In this document: positions 8,408-17,136 of the stretch, one piece after another
Position numbering within the stretch: position 1 is the stretch's first letter
How the letters are laid out: every line of letters starts with the position of its first letter
Origin: Streptomyces sp. NBC_00335
GTDB lineage: Bacteria > Actinomycetota > Actinomycetes > Streptomycetales > Streptomycetaceae
Assembly (NCBI RefSeq): GCF_036127095.1
Contig: NZ_CP108006.1
Span: 5,509,501-5,573,500, forward strand
Length of the DNA: 64,000 bases
Direction: 5' to 3'
Position numbers and translations under genes: made by a program
Notes under the pieces: model-generated
Databases searched by the model: none
Seen by the model: the letters and a program-made list of their open reading frames with translations, nothing else
What the model was told of the DNA's origin: nothing

Positions 8408-9877
8408 ATGCGCAAGAAGCTCGGATGGCTGCTGTCGCTCGCGGTGCTGATCGGCACCGCGGGTGCGGCCGGCACCACGGCGCAAGCGGCCACCGCCGCG
8501 GAACCGTCCGCCGTCACGGATGCCACCGCCACGGATGCCACGGCAGCCACGGAAGACATCAAGGACCGGATCCTCGCGATCCCGGGGATGACCCTGATCG
8601 AGGAGAAGCCGTACACCGGTTACCGCTTCTTCGTACTGAACTACGAGCAGCCGGTCGATCACCGCGCGCCGTGGAAGGGCACCTTCAAGCAGCGCCTGAC
8701 CCTGCTGCACAAGGACGTCACACGGCCCACGGTGTTCTTCACCTCCGGCTACAACGTCAACACCAACCCGCGCCGCAGTGAGCCGACGACCATAATCGAC
8801 GGCAACCAGGTGTCGATGGAGTACCGGTTCTTCACCCCGTCCCGGCCCGACCCGGCCAACTGGGCGAACCTCGACATCTGGCAGGCCGCCAGTGACCAGC
8901 ACCGGATCTTCACCGCGCTGAAGAAGGTCTACAAGAAGAACTGGCTGTCCACGGGCGGCAGCAAGGGCGGCATGACCGCCACCTACTTCGAGCGCTTCTA
9001 CCCGCGCGACATGGACGGCGTCGTCGCGTACGTCGCGCCCAACGACGTGGTGAACAAGGAGGACTCGGCCTACGACCGGTTCTTCGCCAAGGTCGGCACC
9101 AAGGAGTGCCGCGACAAGCTGAACGCGGTGCAGCGCGAGGCGCTCGTGCGCCGCGAGCCGCTGGAGGCCAAGTACGCGGTCGCCGCCGCCGAGAACGGCT
9201 GGACCTTCACCACCGTCGGCAACCTCGACAAGGCCTTCGAGGCCGTCGTCCTCGACTACACGTGGGCCTTCTGGCAGTACAGCCTGCTCGCCGACTGCGC
9301 CACGATCCCGGCCGCCGCCACCGCGTCCGACCAGGAGATCTGGGACACGATCGACGCGATCTCCGGCTTCTCGGCCTACGCCGACCAGGGCCTGGAGACG
9401 TACACCCCGTACTACTACCAGGCGGGCACCCAGCTCGGTTCCCCCGACATCAAGCAGTCCCACCTGGACGGCCTGAGCCGCTACGGCTACCAGCCGCCGC
9501 GCAACTTCGTGCCCCGCGACATCCCGATGACCTTCCAGCCCGCGGCGATGCGGGACGTGGACACCTGGGTGAAGAACAACGCCAACCAGATGCTCTTCGT
9601 CTACGGGCAGAACGACCCGTGGGGTGCCGAACCGTTCCACCTCGGTTACGGGGCCCGCGACAGCTACGTGATGACCGCTCCGGGCGCCAACCACGGGGCC
9701 AACGTCTCCAAGCTCATGGAGGCCGAGAAGGCGCTGGCCACCGAGAAGATCCTCAAGTGGGCCGGAGTCGCCCCGGCGACCGCGCCCACCGGCGCGGCGA
9801 AGGTCGCGCCGCTGGCGAAGCCGGACGCGACGCTCGACCAGCGCGACATCGAGCGTGAGCCGATGCTGCGCCCGTAG
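8408..9877 (+). CDS. Secreted tripeptidyl aminopeptidase, peptidase family S37 (PS-10)
   Basis: A 489-residue secreted serine peptidase. A signal peptide (MRKKLGWLLSLAVLIGTAGA, cleaved near AQA) precedes an alpha/beta-hydrolase-type catalytic domain. The nucleophile elbow is GGSKGGM near residue 185, the acid is in YGQNDPWG (about 399) and the histidine in GANHGANV (about 428). Family members such as Streptomyces PS-10 remove N-terminal tripeptides outside the cell. The start ATG follows GGGGAGTG. It is convergent with the glycoside hydrolase gene. Confidence 0.9.
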   Translation: MRKKLGWLLSLAVLIGTAGAAGTTAQAATAAEPSAVTDATATDATAATEDIKDRILAIPGMTLIEEKPYTGYRFFVLNYEQPVDHRAPWKGTFKQRLTLLHKDVTRPTVFFTSGYNVNTNPRRSEPTTIIDGNQVSMEYRFFTPSRPDPANWANLDIWQAASDQHRIFTALKKVYKKNWLSTGGSKGGMTATYFERFYPRDMDGVVAYVAPNDVVNKEDSAYDRFFAKVGTKECRDKLNAVQREALVRREPLEAKYAVAAAENGWTFTTVGNLDKAFEAVVLDYTWAFWQYSLLADCATIPAAATASDQEIWDTIDAISGFSAYADQGLETYTPYYYQAGTQLGSPDIKQSHLDGLSRYGYQPPRNFVPRDIPMTFQPAAMRDVDTWVKNNANQMLFVYGQNDPWGAEPFHLGYGARDSYVMTAPGANHGANVSKLMEAEKALATEKILKWAGVAPATAPTGAAKVAPLAKPDATLDQRDIEREPMLRP

Positions 9878-9929
9878 CTCGGTAGCTCCGTAGCTCGGCA
9901 GGGCCCGAGGCCGCGGGCGGGGTACGGGG

Positions 9930-11801
9930 TCACCCGTACGCCAGCCCGTGGCCCAGCGGGTAGCGGCCCGGCACCGGGACCGGCAGGCGCCCCCTGGGGC
10001 GTACGGTCCCGGTGACCACCCGGGCCGCCGCCCGCAGCTCCACGTCCGTCCAGGTGTAGGTGGCCAGTTCGGCCGCGCAGGCCGGCAGCCGGGCCGGGTC
10101 GTAGGGGTTGCGGATCGCCACCAGGACCACCGGCACCCCGGTGGCCAGCAGCCGGGTGACCAGCTCGCGCTGCGGGCTCTCGCCGACGGGGACGTTGTAC
10201 GTGCACACGAGCACGGCGGCGTTGCCGGGCGCGGCCGCCACCGCGCGGGCGGGCGGCAGGGCCGTCGCCCGGCAGCCCAGCGCGGACAGCTCCCGGGCCA
10301 GTACCGCGGTAGGGGGTCCGGTCGTACCCGTGGGGGAGACCGGGTCGGTCCCGGTGACCAGGAGCAGTGGCCGGTCCGCCGGATCCAGTGGCAGCAGTCC
10401 CACCGGATTGGCCAGCAGGGTCGTCGTGCGGTCCGCGATCTCCCCGGCGGCCGCCAGGTGCGCCGGGATGCCGACGGCCGCGTCCACCGCGTCCATCGCC
10501 CGCGCCGCGTCGCCCTCCTGCGCGGCCGCTTCGAACAGGCCCCGGCGGGCCTTCAGTTCCAGGATCCGCAGCACCGACTCCTCGATCCGGGCCCGCGTCA
10601 GCTCGCCCGACTCCACGGCCGCCAGCACGCTGCGCACGGCCAGCCCCAGGTCCGGCGGGTTCAGCAGCTGGTCGCAGCCCGCTTTCAGGGCCAGCACCGG
10701 GACCCGGTCGTCCCCGTACTTCTGGCGGACCCCGGCCATGTCGAGGGCGTCGGTGACCACCACTCCGCGGAAGCCCAGGCGTTCGCGCAGGATCCCGGTG
10801 ACGATGGGCCGCGAGAGGGTCGCCGGATCGCCCGAGGGGTCGAGCGCGGGGAAGACGATGTGCGCGGTCATCACCACGTCCACGCCGGCCTCCACGGCCG
10901 CCCGGAACGGCGGCTCGTCCAGCTCCTCCCACCGCGCGCGGGTGTGGGTCATCAGCGGCAGCCCGACGTGGCTGTCGGTCCCGGTGTCCCCGTGCCCCGG
11001 GAAGTGCTTCGCCGTGGCGGCCACCCCGGCGCCCTGGTAGCCGCGGACCTGGGCGGCGACCAGGGCCGCCACGGCCTGCGGGTCGGCGCCGAAGGACCGT
11101 ACGCCGATGACGGGGTTGGCGGGGTCGACGTTCACGTCGGCCACCGGGGCGTAGTTGTGCCGGATGCCCATGGCCGCCAGCTCGGCGCCCGCGATGCGCG
11201 CGGCCCGGCGGGCCTCGGCGGTGGAACCGCCGGTCCCCAGGGCCAGGGCTCCCAGCGCCATGGCCCCCGGGAGCAGGGTCGCGGGCCGGCCCACGCGGGC
11301 GACGGCGCCGTGCTCCTGGTCGATGGAGAGCAGCAGCGGGATGCCCGCGGCTCCGTTCGCGGGGGCCGTGGCCGCCCGCTGGAGCCCGGCCGACAGCTCG
11401 GCGACCTGGCGCGGGGAGCGGGTGTTGTGCGCCCAGCCGAAGTAGACGATCCCGCCGAGGTGGTGGCGGGCGACCAGCTCGGCGGGGGTGCGCACCCCGA
11501 AATGCTGCTGGTTGAGCGCGGCGTCCTCGGGGTCGGGCTCGGTGGCCGAGTGCCCGTACGCCCGCGATACGAAGAGCTGCCCGACCAGTTCGGCCAGGCT
11601 CATCCGCGCCATCGTCTCGCGCGGCCGCACCCGGGGGGCCGGGGTGTGCCCCGGCGCTCGGTCGCCGGGCCGGGGGTCGTCGGGGGCCGGGCCGCCGGGG
11701 TCCCGGTCGGGGCCCACCGCGGCGGACGCGGCCCCCGCGGCGGTGACGGCGGCCACGGCGGCCACGGTGAGCAGGGTCCGGCGTGAGGCGTGGTTCGGCA
11801 C
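9930..11801 (-). CDS. Family 3 glycoside hydrolase, NagZ-like beta-N-acetylhexosaminidase
   Basis: A 623-residue exported enzyme expected to release beta-linked N-acetylglucosamine from cell-wall or chitin fragments. The N terminus carries a Tat-type signal (SRRTLL followed by an alanine-rich hydrophobic core). The catalytic domain shows KHFPGHGDTGTDSH (about residues 268-281), the His/Asp general-acid motif special to NagZ, and VTDALDMAGV with the nucleophile Asp (about 356). A C-terminal alpha/beta domain follows. GTG 11801 puts the twin arginines at residues 6-7 and starts 10 bases after the LysR stop. An upstream start at 11846 would overlap the LysR gene, and neither start has a strong ribosome site. 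Confidence 0.87.
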   Translation of the reverse strand: MPNHASRRTLLTVAAVAAVTAAGAASAAVGPDRDPGGPAPDDPRPGDRAPGHTPAPRVRPRETMARMSLAELVGQLFVSRAYGHSATEPDPEDAALNQQHFGVRTPAELVARHHLGGIVYFGWAHNTRSPRQVAELSAGLQRAATAPANGAAGIPLLLSIDQEHGAVARVGRPATLLPGAMALGALALGTGGSTAEARRAARIAGAELAAMGIRHNYAPVADVNVDPANPVIGVRSFGADPQAVAALVAAQVRGYQGAGVAATAKHFPGHGDTGTDSHVGLPLMTHTRARWEELDEPPFRAAVEAGVDVVMTAHIVFPALDPSGDPATLSRPIVTGILRERLGFRGVVVTDALDMAGVRQKYGDDRVPVLALKAGCDQLLNPPDLGLAVRSVLAAVESGELTRARIEESVLRILELKARRGLFEAAAQEGDAARAMDAVDAAVGIPAHLAAAGEIADRTTTLLANPVGLLPLDPADRPLLLVTGTDPVSPTGTTGPPTAVLARELSALGCRATALPPARAVAAAPGNAAVLVCTYNVPVGESPQRELVTRLLATGVPVVLVAIRNPYDPARLPACAAELATYTWTDVELRAAARVVTGTVRPRGRLPVPVPGRYPLGHGLAYG

Positions 11802-11811
11802 GCGCCGGACG

Positions 11812-12768
11812 CTACTGCGGGGCGGGGCCCTCGGAGCGGGGGACACTCGCGGAGTCCCCCGTACGGGGTGCCACTCGGGGCCAGTGTTCGCGCAGCGTCC
11901 GTACGGCCTCGGTGATCGCGGGCCGGCGGGCCGCCCCGGTCCGCCACAGGGCGTACAACCGGCGTACGGGGCCCGGCTCCAGCGGTACGGCCACCGCGCC
12001 GGGCGGCAGCGTCCCGGTGCCCAGCCGCGGTACGACGGCCACCCCGAGCCCGGCGGCGACCAGCGAGACGATGGTGTGGTTCTCCTCGGCGACGTGCGTG
12101 ATGTCGGGCTCGAACCCGGCCGTGCGCAGGGTCCGCACCAGCCAGTCGTGGCAGACCCGGCCGGGCGGCTGGCAGACCCAGCGCTGCCCGCCCAGGTCGG
12201 AGCGGTGGATGACGGTCCGGGAGGTGAAGGGGTGCCCGGCGGGCACGAGGAGGTCGCAGCGGTCGTCGCCGATCACCGCCTGCTCCACGCCCTCGGGGGC
12301 GGGCAGCGGGGCGATGTCCCAGTCGTGGGTCACGGCCAGGTCGGTGACCCCGCGCGAGACCAGGTCCATCGACAGGTGCGGATTGATCTCGGTGAGCCGT
12401 ACCTCCAGGGCCGGGTGACGCTGGGCCAGGTCCGCCAGGACCCCGGGGAGCAGACCGCGGGCGGCCGAGGCGAAGGCGGCGACCCGCAGTCGGCCGATGG
12501 GCTGGCCGCGGGACTCCTCCAGCGCGGTCTCCGCCTGCTCCGAGATGTCCATCAGCTGCTGGGCCGTCGCGGCCAGCAGCTTGGCCTCCTCGGTGAGGGC
12601 GACCCCGCGGCCGTGGCGTTCGAGGAGGGTGGTGCGGGTTTCCCGTTCCAGCTTGGCGATCTGCTGGGAGACGGCGGAGGGGGTGTACCCGAGGGCGGCC
12701 GCGGCCGCGCCGACCGAGCCGTGGACGGAGACGGCGTGCAGGGCGCGCAGCCGGGAGAGGTCGAGCAT
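11812..12768 (-). CDS. LysR family transcriptional regulator
   Basis: A 318-residue LysR-type regulator with an N-terminal winged HTH (LSRLRALHAVSVHGSVGAAA, then ALGYTPSAVSQQIAKLE at residues 26-42) and a substrate-binding domain from about residue 93. It is divergent from the EamA permease gene at 12874 with about 105 bases between. LysR/permease divergence is a standard arrangement, so control of the permease and of its own gene is the natural inference. The inducer is unknown. The glycosidase gene downstream may be co-transcribed. Confidence 0.92.
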   Translation of the reverse strand: MLDLSRLRALHAVSVHGSVGAAAAALGYTPSAVSQQIAKLERETRTTLLERHGRGVALTEEAKLLAATAQQLMDISEQAETALEESRGQPIGRLRVAAFASAARGLLPGVLADLAQRHPALEVRLTEINPHLSMDLVSRGVTDLAVTHDWDIAPLPAPEGVEQAVIGDDRCDLLVPAGHPFTSRTVIHRSDLGGQRWVCQPPGRVCHDWLVRTLRTAGFEPDITHVAEENHTIVSLVAAGLGVAVVPRLGTGTLPPGAVAVPLEPGPVRRLYALWRTGAARRPAITEAVRTLREHWPRVAPRTGDSASVPRSEGPAPQ

Positions 12769-12873
12769 GCCGGTCAGCTTAGGCCCGGCGGATCCCCGGA
12801 TGAAGCATTGCTACATCCGACCCTGAAGACATCCGTGCTGGTGCTAAACGGTTGATGAGCCGATGCTCGGATC

Positions 12874-13902
12874 ATGCGACCCATGCACACTGCCCTCGCG
12901 GTCCTCGTAGCCGCGGTCTGGGGTTTCAACTTCGTCGTCATCGAGTTCGGGCTCGGCTCGTTCCCTCCGCTGCTGCTGTCCGCCCTGCGCTTCCTGGTCG
13001 CGGCCCTGCCGGCGGTGTTCTTCGTCGGGCGGCCCAAGGTGGCGTGGAAGTGGATCATCGCGGTCGGCGTGGTCCTCGGCATCGCGAAGTTCGGGCTGCT
13101 GTTCACCGGGATGGACAACGGGATGCCGGCCGGGCTGTCCTCGCTGGTCCTCCAGGCGCAGGCGGTGTTCACGGCCGTGTTCGCGGCCGTCGTACTGAAG
13201 GAACGGCCGGGCCGGCTGCGGATCGCGGGCATGACCGTGGCCTTCGCGGGGATCGCGGTGGCCGCCGTGGACGAGGGCGCCTCCGGGCCGGTGCTGGGCT
13301 TCACGATGGTGATCGCGGCCGCCGCGTGCTGGGGCGTGTCCAACGTGCTGACCCGCAAGGCCTCCCCGCCCGACGCGCTGAACTTCATGGTGTGGGTGAG
13401 CGTGGTGCCGGTGCTGCCGCTGGCGGGGCTCTCGCTCCTGCTGGAGGGCCCGGAGCGGGACCTGGCGGCGCTGCGCGGACTCGACTGGAGCGGGGTCGGG
13501 GTCATCCTGTACCTCGCCTGGATCACCACGGTGTTCGGGTTCGGGGCGTGGGGGTTCCTGCTGCGCACCTATCCCGCTTCCTCGGTCGCCCCCTTCTCGC
13601 TGCTGGTGCCGGTCTTCGGGATGAGCTCGGCGGCGCTGGTGCTGGGGGAGGGCGTGAGCGGGCTGCGCTGGATCGCGGCCGTCCTGCTGGTCGGCGGGGT
13701 GGCGGTGACCTCGCTGGTGCCCCCGAAGCCCCGGCCCGCGGCGGCGCCGGAAGCGGAGGCGGGAACCGGGGGGGAAGCGGAGGCTGCGGCGAAGGGGCCG
13801 CAGGCCGCGGAGGTGTCCGGCCCGGCGTCGGCGCCCGCGGCCGCGGCGGCGCCCGCACGTGGCGCCGGCCCGGTTCCGCTTCCGGCGTCGGGCGGTCGCT
13901 AG
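12874..13902 (+). CDS. EamA (DMT) family permease
   Basis: A 342-residue inner-membrane transporter of the drug/metabolite superfamily with two EamA repeats and about ten hydrophobic segments (residues 5 to about 285). Members such as YdcZ/RhaT/EamA relatives export amino acids or other metabolites. About 55 C-terminal residues are an Ala/Pro/Glu-rich extension that is not part of the fold and is probably a disordered cytoplasmic tail. ATG 12886 is an alternative start. It is divergent from the LysR gene. Confidence 0.9.
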   Translation: MRPMHTALAVLVAAVWGFNFVVIEFGLGSFPPLLLSALRFLVAALPAVFFVGRPKVAWKWIIAVGVVLGIAKFGLLFTGMDNGMPAGLSSLVLQAQAVFTAVFAAVVLKERPGRLRIAGMTVAFAGIAVAAVDEGASGPVLGFTMVIAAAACWGVSNVLTRKASPPDALNFMVWVSVVPVLPLAGLSLLLEGPERDLAALRGLDWSGVGVILYLAWITTVFGFGAWGFLLRTYPASSVAPFSLLVPVFGMSSAALVLGEGVSGLRWIAAVLLVGGVAVTSLVPPKPRPAAAPEAEAGTGGEAEAAAKGPQAAEVSGPASAPAAAAAPARGAGPVPLPASGGR

Positions 13903-13921
13903 CGGGAACGCTTCCGGCTCC

Positions 13922-13961
13922 CCGGTCGCCCGGCCCGCATGCGCGCGGCCCGGGCGACCGG
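13922..13961. terminator. Bidirectional hairpin between convergent genes
   Basis: CCGGTCGCCCGG at 13922-13933 pairs perfectly with CCGGGCGACCGG at 13950-13961, giving a 12-bp stem and 16-base loop. It lies between the stop of the EamA gene (13902) and that of the regulator on the other strand (13966). Confidence 0.75.
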
Positions 13962-13965
13962 AGGC

Positions 13966-14967
13966 TCAGACGCCGTTGAAAGGCTCCTTGCCCAGCAGAT
14001 ATCCGGCGTGCAGCCGGTTGCGGGCTCCGATGCTCTTCATGATGTTCGCAATGTGGCGTTGGCAATTCCGCAACGATATGCCGACCACATGCGCTATTCG
14101 GTTGTCCGATTCACCCTGAATGAGCAGCGAGACGATGGTCTGCTGAATGTCGGAGGTAATGGCCGCGCGCGCCGGCCGATCATCGTCCGAGGTGAATTTC
14201 TCGGCCGCGCTCCAGGCCCGCTCGAAAGCCTCCACAAGAAATGAGACAAGGTGGCTATTTTTCGATACTGCCGCTCCGTGGGATCCGTCGGAAAGCGGCA
14301 AGATCGCCACCTCCTTGTCGAAGATGATGCAGCGCGGAAAACCGTGCGCGAGCGTGCACACCTCCGCCCCGAGCGGTGCGACCCGCCCGACGAAGGAGGC
14401 CGTGGCCGGGCTGAACCGGGCCGTGTGCTGGTACAGGGTCCGCATCCGGACCCCGCGCTCCAGCAGTCGTTCCGTGCGCTCCAGGCTTTCCTGGAGCACC
14501 TCCGTGTCCCGGGCCCCTCCGGGCTGGGAGGTCATGACCTCGGTGCGGCAGCCGACCGCGAGACCGGCGATGAGTTTGCGGACGTCCCCTACGCCCGGTA
14601 CCAACTCCAGTGCCGTGTCGTCCTTCAGGTGCGCCGTGGTGAGGGTCAATAGATCGAGATCCCCGCGCAGTTGATCGAGGAAGGTCTGGGTCTCGTTCAG
14701 GCTGTGCTGCGCGGGGTTGAGGACCTTGATGCGCGCGTGGTCCACGGGGTACGGGGTGTAGATCTCGGTCCCGGGGCACTTGCTGAGCAGTCCCAAGGTG
14801 TCCAGGGAAGCCGCGGCCGCCTCTATTTCCTCGGTGGTCATGCCGAGGGCCGCGGCAGCGGTTTCGCTTGTTGTTCCCGGTGTCTGTGTACAGAACCGGT
14901 AGAGACGGTCTCCGGCAGGGGTAAGCCGGGGCACGGGAAAAGGGTGGACTTGTCTGATTGTGTTCAA
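13966..14967 (-). CDS. TrmB/LuxR-type transcriptional regulator of the adjacent cluster
   Basis: A 333-residue regulator of an architecture common beside streptomycete biosynthetic clusters. An N-terminal TrmB-like winged helix (DRLYRFCTQTPGTTSETAAAALG, about residues 19-65) precedes a coiled segment and a phospholipase-D-like middle domain. The C terminus is a LuxR HTH (SDIQQTIVSLLIQGESDNRIAHVVGISLRNCQRHIANIMKSIGARNR, about 268-318). There is no receiver phosphorylation site. The start appears to be TTG at 14967, preceded by GGGGGA; the nearby ATG runs straight into a stop. It is divergent from the biosynthetic train at 15098, so it probably controls it. Confidence 0.82.
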   Translation of the reverse strand: MNTIRQVHPFPVPRLTPAGDRLYRFCTQTPGTTSETAAAALGMTTEEIEAAAASLDTLGLLSKCPGTEIYTPYPVDHARIKVLNPAQHSLNETQTFLDQLRGDLDLLTLTTAHLKDDTALELVPGVGDVRKLIAGLAVGCRTEVMTSQPGGARDTEVLQESLERTERLLERGVRMRTLYQHTARFSPATASFVGRVAPLGAEVCTLAHGFPRCIIFDKEVAILPLSDGSHGAAVSKNSHLVSFLVEAFERAWSAAEKFTSDDDRPARAAITSDIQQTIVSLLIQGESDNRIAHVVGISLRNCQRHIANIMKSIGARNRLHAGYLLGKEPFNGV

Positions 14968-14979
14968 TTCATCCCCCTG

Positions 14980-15005
14980 TCATGTTTTCGCCAGCGGCAA
15001 CATGA
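14980..15005. promoter_or_regulatory. Inverted repeat in the regulator/cluster intergenic region
   Basis: TCATGTT at 14980-14986 and AACATGA at 14999-15005 are exact reverse complements separated by 12 bases. The dyad lies between the divergent regulator and the first cluster gene. It is a plausible operator for the regulator, though that is untested. Confidence 0.5.
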
Positions 15006-15097
15006 TCCCAGAAAGGGATGGCTCCGGATGTCGTAGAACGGACAGGATGAGCCCGAAGCTGATCCGGACCGCAGGACATCTTGAGGGGCAGGCAAGC

Positions 15098-15241
15098 ATG
15101 CCACGTATAGCGAGTTTCCTCATCGCCATTGCGGCAACTTTCGCGGTGACCGTCTTCCTGGCCCCGTCGACCAGTGGTGCGGCGAACCTCGCCGCCCCCG
15201 CTGGTCCGGGTCAGGTAGCCAACGATCTCGGCTGGGGATGA
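15098..15241 (+). CDS. 47-residue hydrophobic peptide at the head of the cluster
   Basis: A short ORF that would encode a hydrophobic N terminus (PRIASFLIAIAATFAVTVFL) followed by a Gly/Ala/Pro-rich tail ending NDLGWG. GAGGGG at 15083-15088 is spaced nine bases from ATG 15098. An upstream in-frame ATG at 15047 lacks a good site. The stop is one base from the start of the oxidase gene (TGAGATG), so translation is probably coupled. The N terminus looks like a signal or membrane segment. It may be a secreted peptide, a small membrane partner, or a substrate of the ligases downstream. I recognise no family. Confidence 0.55.
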   Translation: MPRIASFLIAIAATFAVTVFLAPSTSGAANLAAPAGPGQVANDLGWG

Positions 15242-15242
15242 G

Positions 15243-16046
15243 ATGCCTCGTAGTAAGTCGTACAACACGTACTCCAACCTGCAGCGCCCTGAGTTCCGCA
15301 AGCGCGTCGACGAGCTCCTGCTGAAGTTCGAGCGGGACTTCTACGAGCGCAGCGCGGGCGCCGACGGGATGCTCGACAAGGAGAAGTTCGACCTCGAGCT
15401 GTACAAGCGGCACAACGTCGAGACGATGATCCGGATCGGCCTCAAGCGCGCCGTCGACCCGCTCATCGCCAACTACTGGGCCACCCGCGACCCGCAGCTC
15501 TGCAAGGAGTGGGGCATGTACGGCGCGGAGGAGGGCCGCCACGACCGCATGTTCGCCGGCGACCTGCACAAGGTCGGCATGACGGACGAGGAGATCTACG
15601 CGATCCGTCCGACCTTCGCCACCGAGCTGCTCAACGGCTACTTCTACTACACGATGGCCACCGAGGGTCCGCTGGCCGCGATGATCAGCGGGTTCTACCT
15701 GGAGTACATCGCGGGCAAGACGCAGCCCGACTGGCTGGACATCATGGAGCAGCACGTCGGCGCCGACAAGACCAAGGGTGCCCGTGCCCACCTGGCCCTC
15801 GACGACGACGACGACCACGTCGACATGGTCTGGAACCTGATCATGCGCATCATCAAGGACGAGTCCGACGAGGAGCGCTTCGTCGAGCACCTCATCAAGA
15901 TCAACTCGCTCTTCGTGTCCTACTTCGTCGAGGTCTACGCGGCCACCGTGCTCGGCGCCGGCGCCGACGCCTCGCTGCTGACCCAGGCCGCACCGGCCGC
16001 CGCCGTCCAGACCAACCTGCAGACGAAGGCCACCGCTTCGGTCTGA
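15243..16046 (+). CDS. Heme-oxygenase-like diiron oxidase (HDO superfamily)
   Basis: A 267-residue all-helical protein that fits the HDO group, which uses a non-heme diiron centre to cleave or oxidise amino-acid and fatty-acid substrates (UndA, BesC, SznF, AetD). The ligand pattern is visible: Glu97-x-x-His100 in GAEEGRHD, Glu141 in MATEGPLAA, and Asp188-x3-His192 in DDDDDHVD, matching the E-x2-H / E / D-x3-H order of UndA. The C-terminal 35 residues are Ala/Thr/Gln-rich and likely disordered. It overlaps no other gene and starts one base after the small peptide ORF. As the first enzyme of the train, it probably performs an oxidation on an amino-acid precursor. Confidence 0.85.
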   Translation: MPRSKSYNTYSNLQRPEFRKRVDELLLKFERDFYERSAGADGMLDKEKFDLELYKRHNVETMIRIGLKRAVDPLIANYWATRDPQLCKEWGMYGAEEGRHDRMFAGDLHKVGMTDEEIYAIRPTFATELLNGYFYYTMATEGPLAAMISGFYLEYIAGKTQPDWLDIMEQHVGADKTKGARAHLALDDDDDHVDMVWNLIMRIIKDESDEERFVEHLIKINSLFVSYFVEVYAATVLGAGADASLLTQAAPAAAVQTNLQTKATASV

Positions 16047-16216
16047 CCGACCGGCCTCCACCTGCCGGCAAGGCCCTGAAGGGCCGAAGGGCCGACGCTC
16101 CCGCAGTCCGGCGATCCCGGGCATTGCGTACCAGATGTGCCGCACAGCCCCCACGGGGGCGGTGCCGTGATGTCCGGGGTCCGGCTGCTCCACCCGTCTA
16201 CTCACCAAGGAAGACG

Positions 16217-16798
16217 ATGCACTATTCATGGCCTCGCGAACTGTCCGAACAGGACATGCGCGAAATGATCGAGCTGATGGACGCCGTCGCGGTCAAGGAG
16301 ATGACCCTCGGCTTCTACGAACCGGTGGGCCTGGAGAAGGGCCTGCCCCTGATGCGGGCCTTCGAGGCCGACCTGCGCAAGGGCGCCGTCGAGCTCCTCC
16401 ACGTCCGCACCGACGAAGGCCGCATCGTCGGCATGGTGACGCTCGCCCGGGCCCCGCTGCCCGCCCGGCGTCACATCGTCGAGATGCGCCGCTGCGTCGT
16501 CGCCCCCGACTACCGCGGGCAGTTCCTGCTCGAAGGCTGGGCCGAGGCCCTGCGCAAGGTCGGCGAGATGGGCTGCGACGTCATCACCCTCGAAGTCCGC
16601 GACGACGGTCCCTCCGTGCTCTGGCAGCGCCTGGGCTTCCGCGAGTACGGCCGGCTGCCCGACTACGCCCGCGCCGACGGCCGCCCCGTCACGGGCTTCT
16701 ACATGCATGCCCGGCTCGCCGACATCACGGCCCACTTCGAGGCCACCGGCACCTGGCTGCACGAGCTGGAGTCCGACCGCGTCGCGGTCGCGAGCTGA
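16217..16798 (+). CDS. GNAT family N-acetyltransferase
   Basis: A 193-residue acetyl-CoA-dependent acetyltransferase. The GNAT core runs from about residue 75 to 140, with RIVGMVTLARAPLPARRHIVEMRRCVVAPDYRGQFLLEGW covering strand 4 and the pyrophosphate-binding loop, which here reads DYRGQFLLEGW rather than the usual Q/RxxGxG/A. The end of the fold is SVLWQRLGFREYGRL. AAGGAA precedes ATG 16217. The same gene train contains an M20 deacylase, so temporary N-acetylation of an amino-acid intermediate, or self-protection, is a reasonable inference. The substrate is not known. Confidence 0.8.
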   Translation: MHYSWPRELSEQDMREMIELMDAVAVKEMTLGFYEPVGLEKGLPLMRAFEADLRKGAVELLHVRTDEGRIVGMVTLARAPLPARRHIVEMRRCVVAPDYRGQFLLEGWAEALRKVGEMGCDVITLEVRDDGPSVLWQRLGFREYGRLPDYARADGRPVTGFYMHARLADITAHFEATGTWLHELESDRVAVAS

Positions 16799-17073
16799 CT
16801 TCCCCACCGTCGGGCCGTACGCGTAGCACCTCGTACGCGCACCACGCCTGAAGTACCCGTCGCGCACCCGCACGCGCATCCGTGCCCCTCCTGATCGCCG
16901 CGCCGCCCGACCCGGCCGCGCAGGCCCCCGCGCACCGATCACGCCGCACCGAGCAGGCCGTACACCCGCCCCGGGCCGATCCGCCCGTGCGCCACGGCCC
17001 TTCGCGGCCGACCGGCCGGTGCGCACCCCTCCTGGCCCGACCCACAGCTCTCACCCCACCCACCGCCCGCCGG

Positions 17074-17093
17074 GGCGCACGTCGACGTGCGCC
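17074..17093. promoter_or_regulatory. 20-base perfect palindrome in the 16799-17136 gap
   Basis: The 338-base gap between the GNAT and cysteine hydrolase genes holds no convincing ORF. A perfect palindrome occupies 17074-17093, with arms GGCGCACGTC and GACGTGCGCC. It ends 43 bases before the hydrolase start. It could be an operator or a processing hairpin, and may mark a second promoter inside the train. The rest of the gap is GC-rich with no other clear signal. Confidence 0.45.
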
Positions 17094-17136
17094 GGCCGGG
17101 TTCCGGGATCACACCACTCCACCGAAGGGCACAGCC

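Noticed and set aside
14960..15097. Longer forms of the small peptide starting at 14960 or 15047
   Set aside because: The extra N-terminal residues look non-coding and lack a ribosome site; GAGGGG fits ATG 15098.
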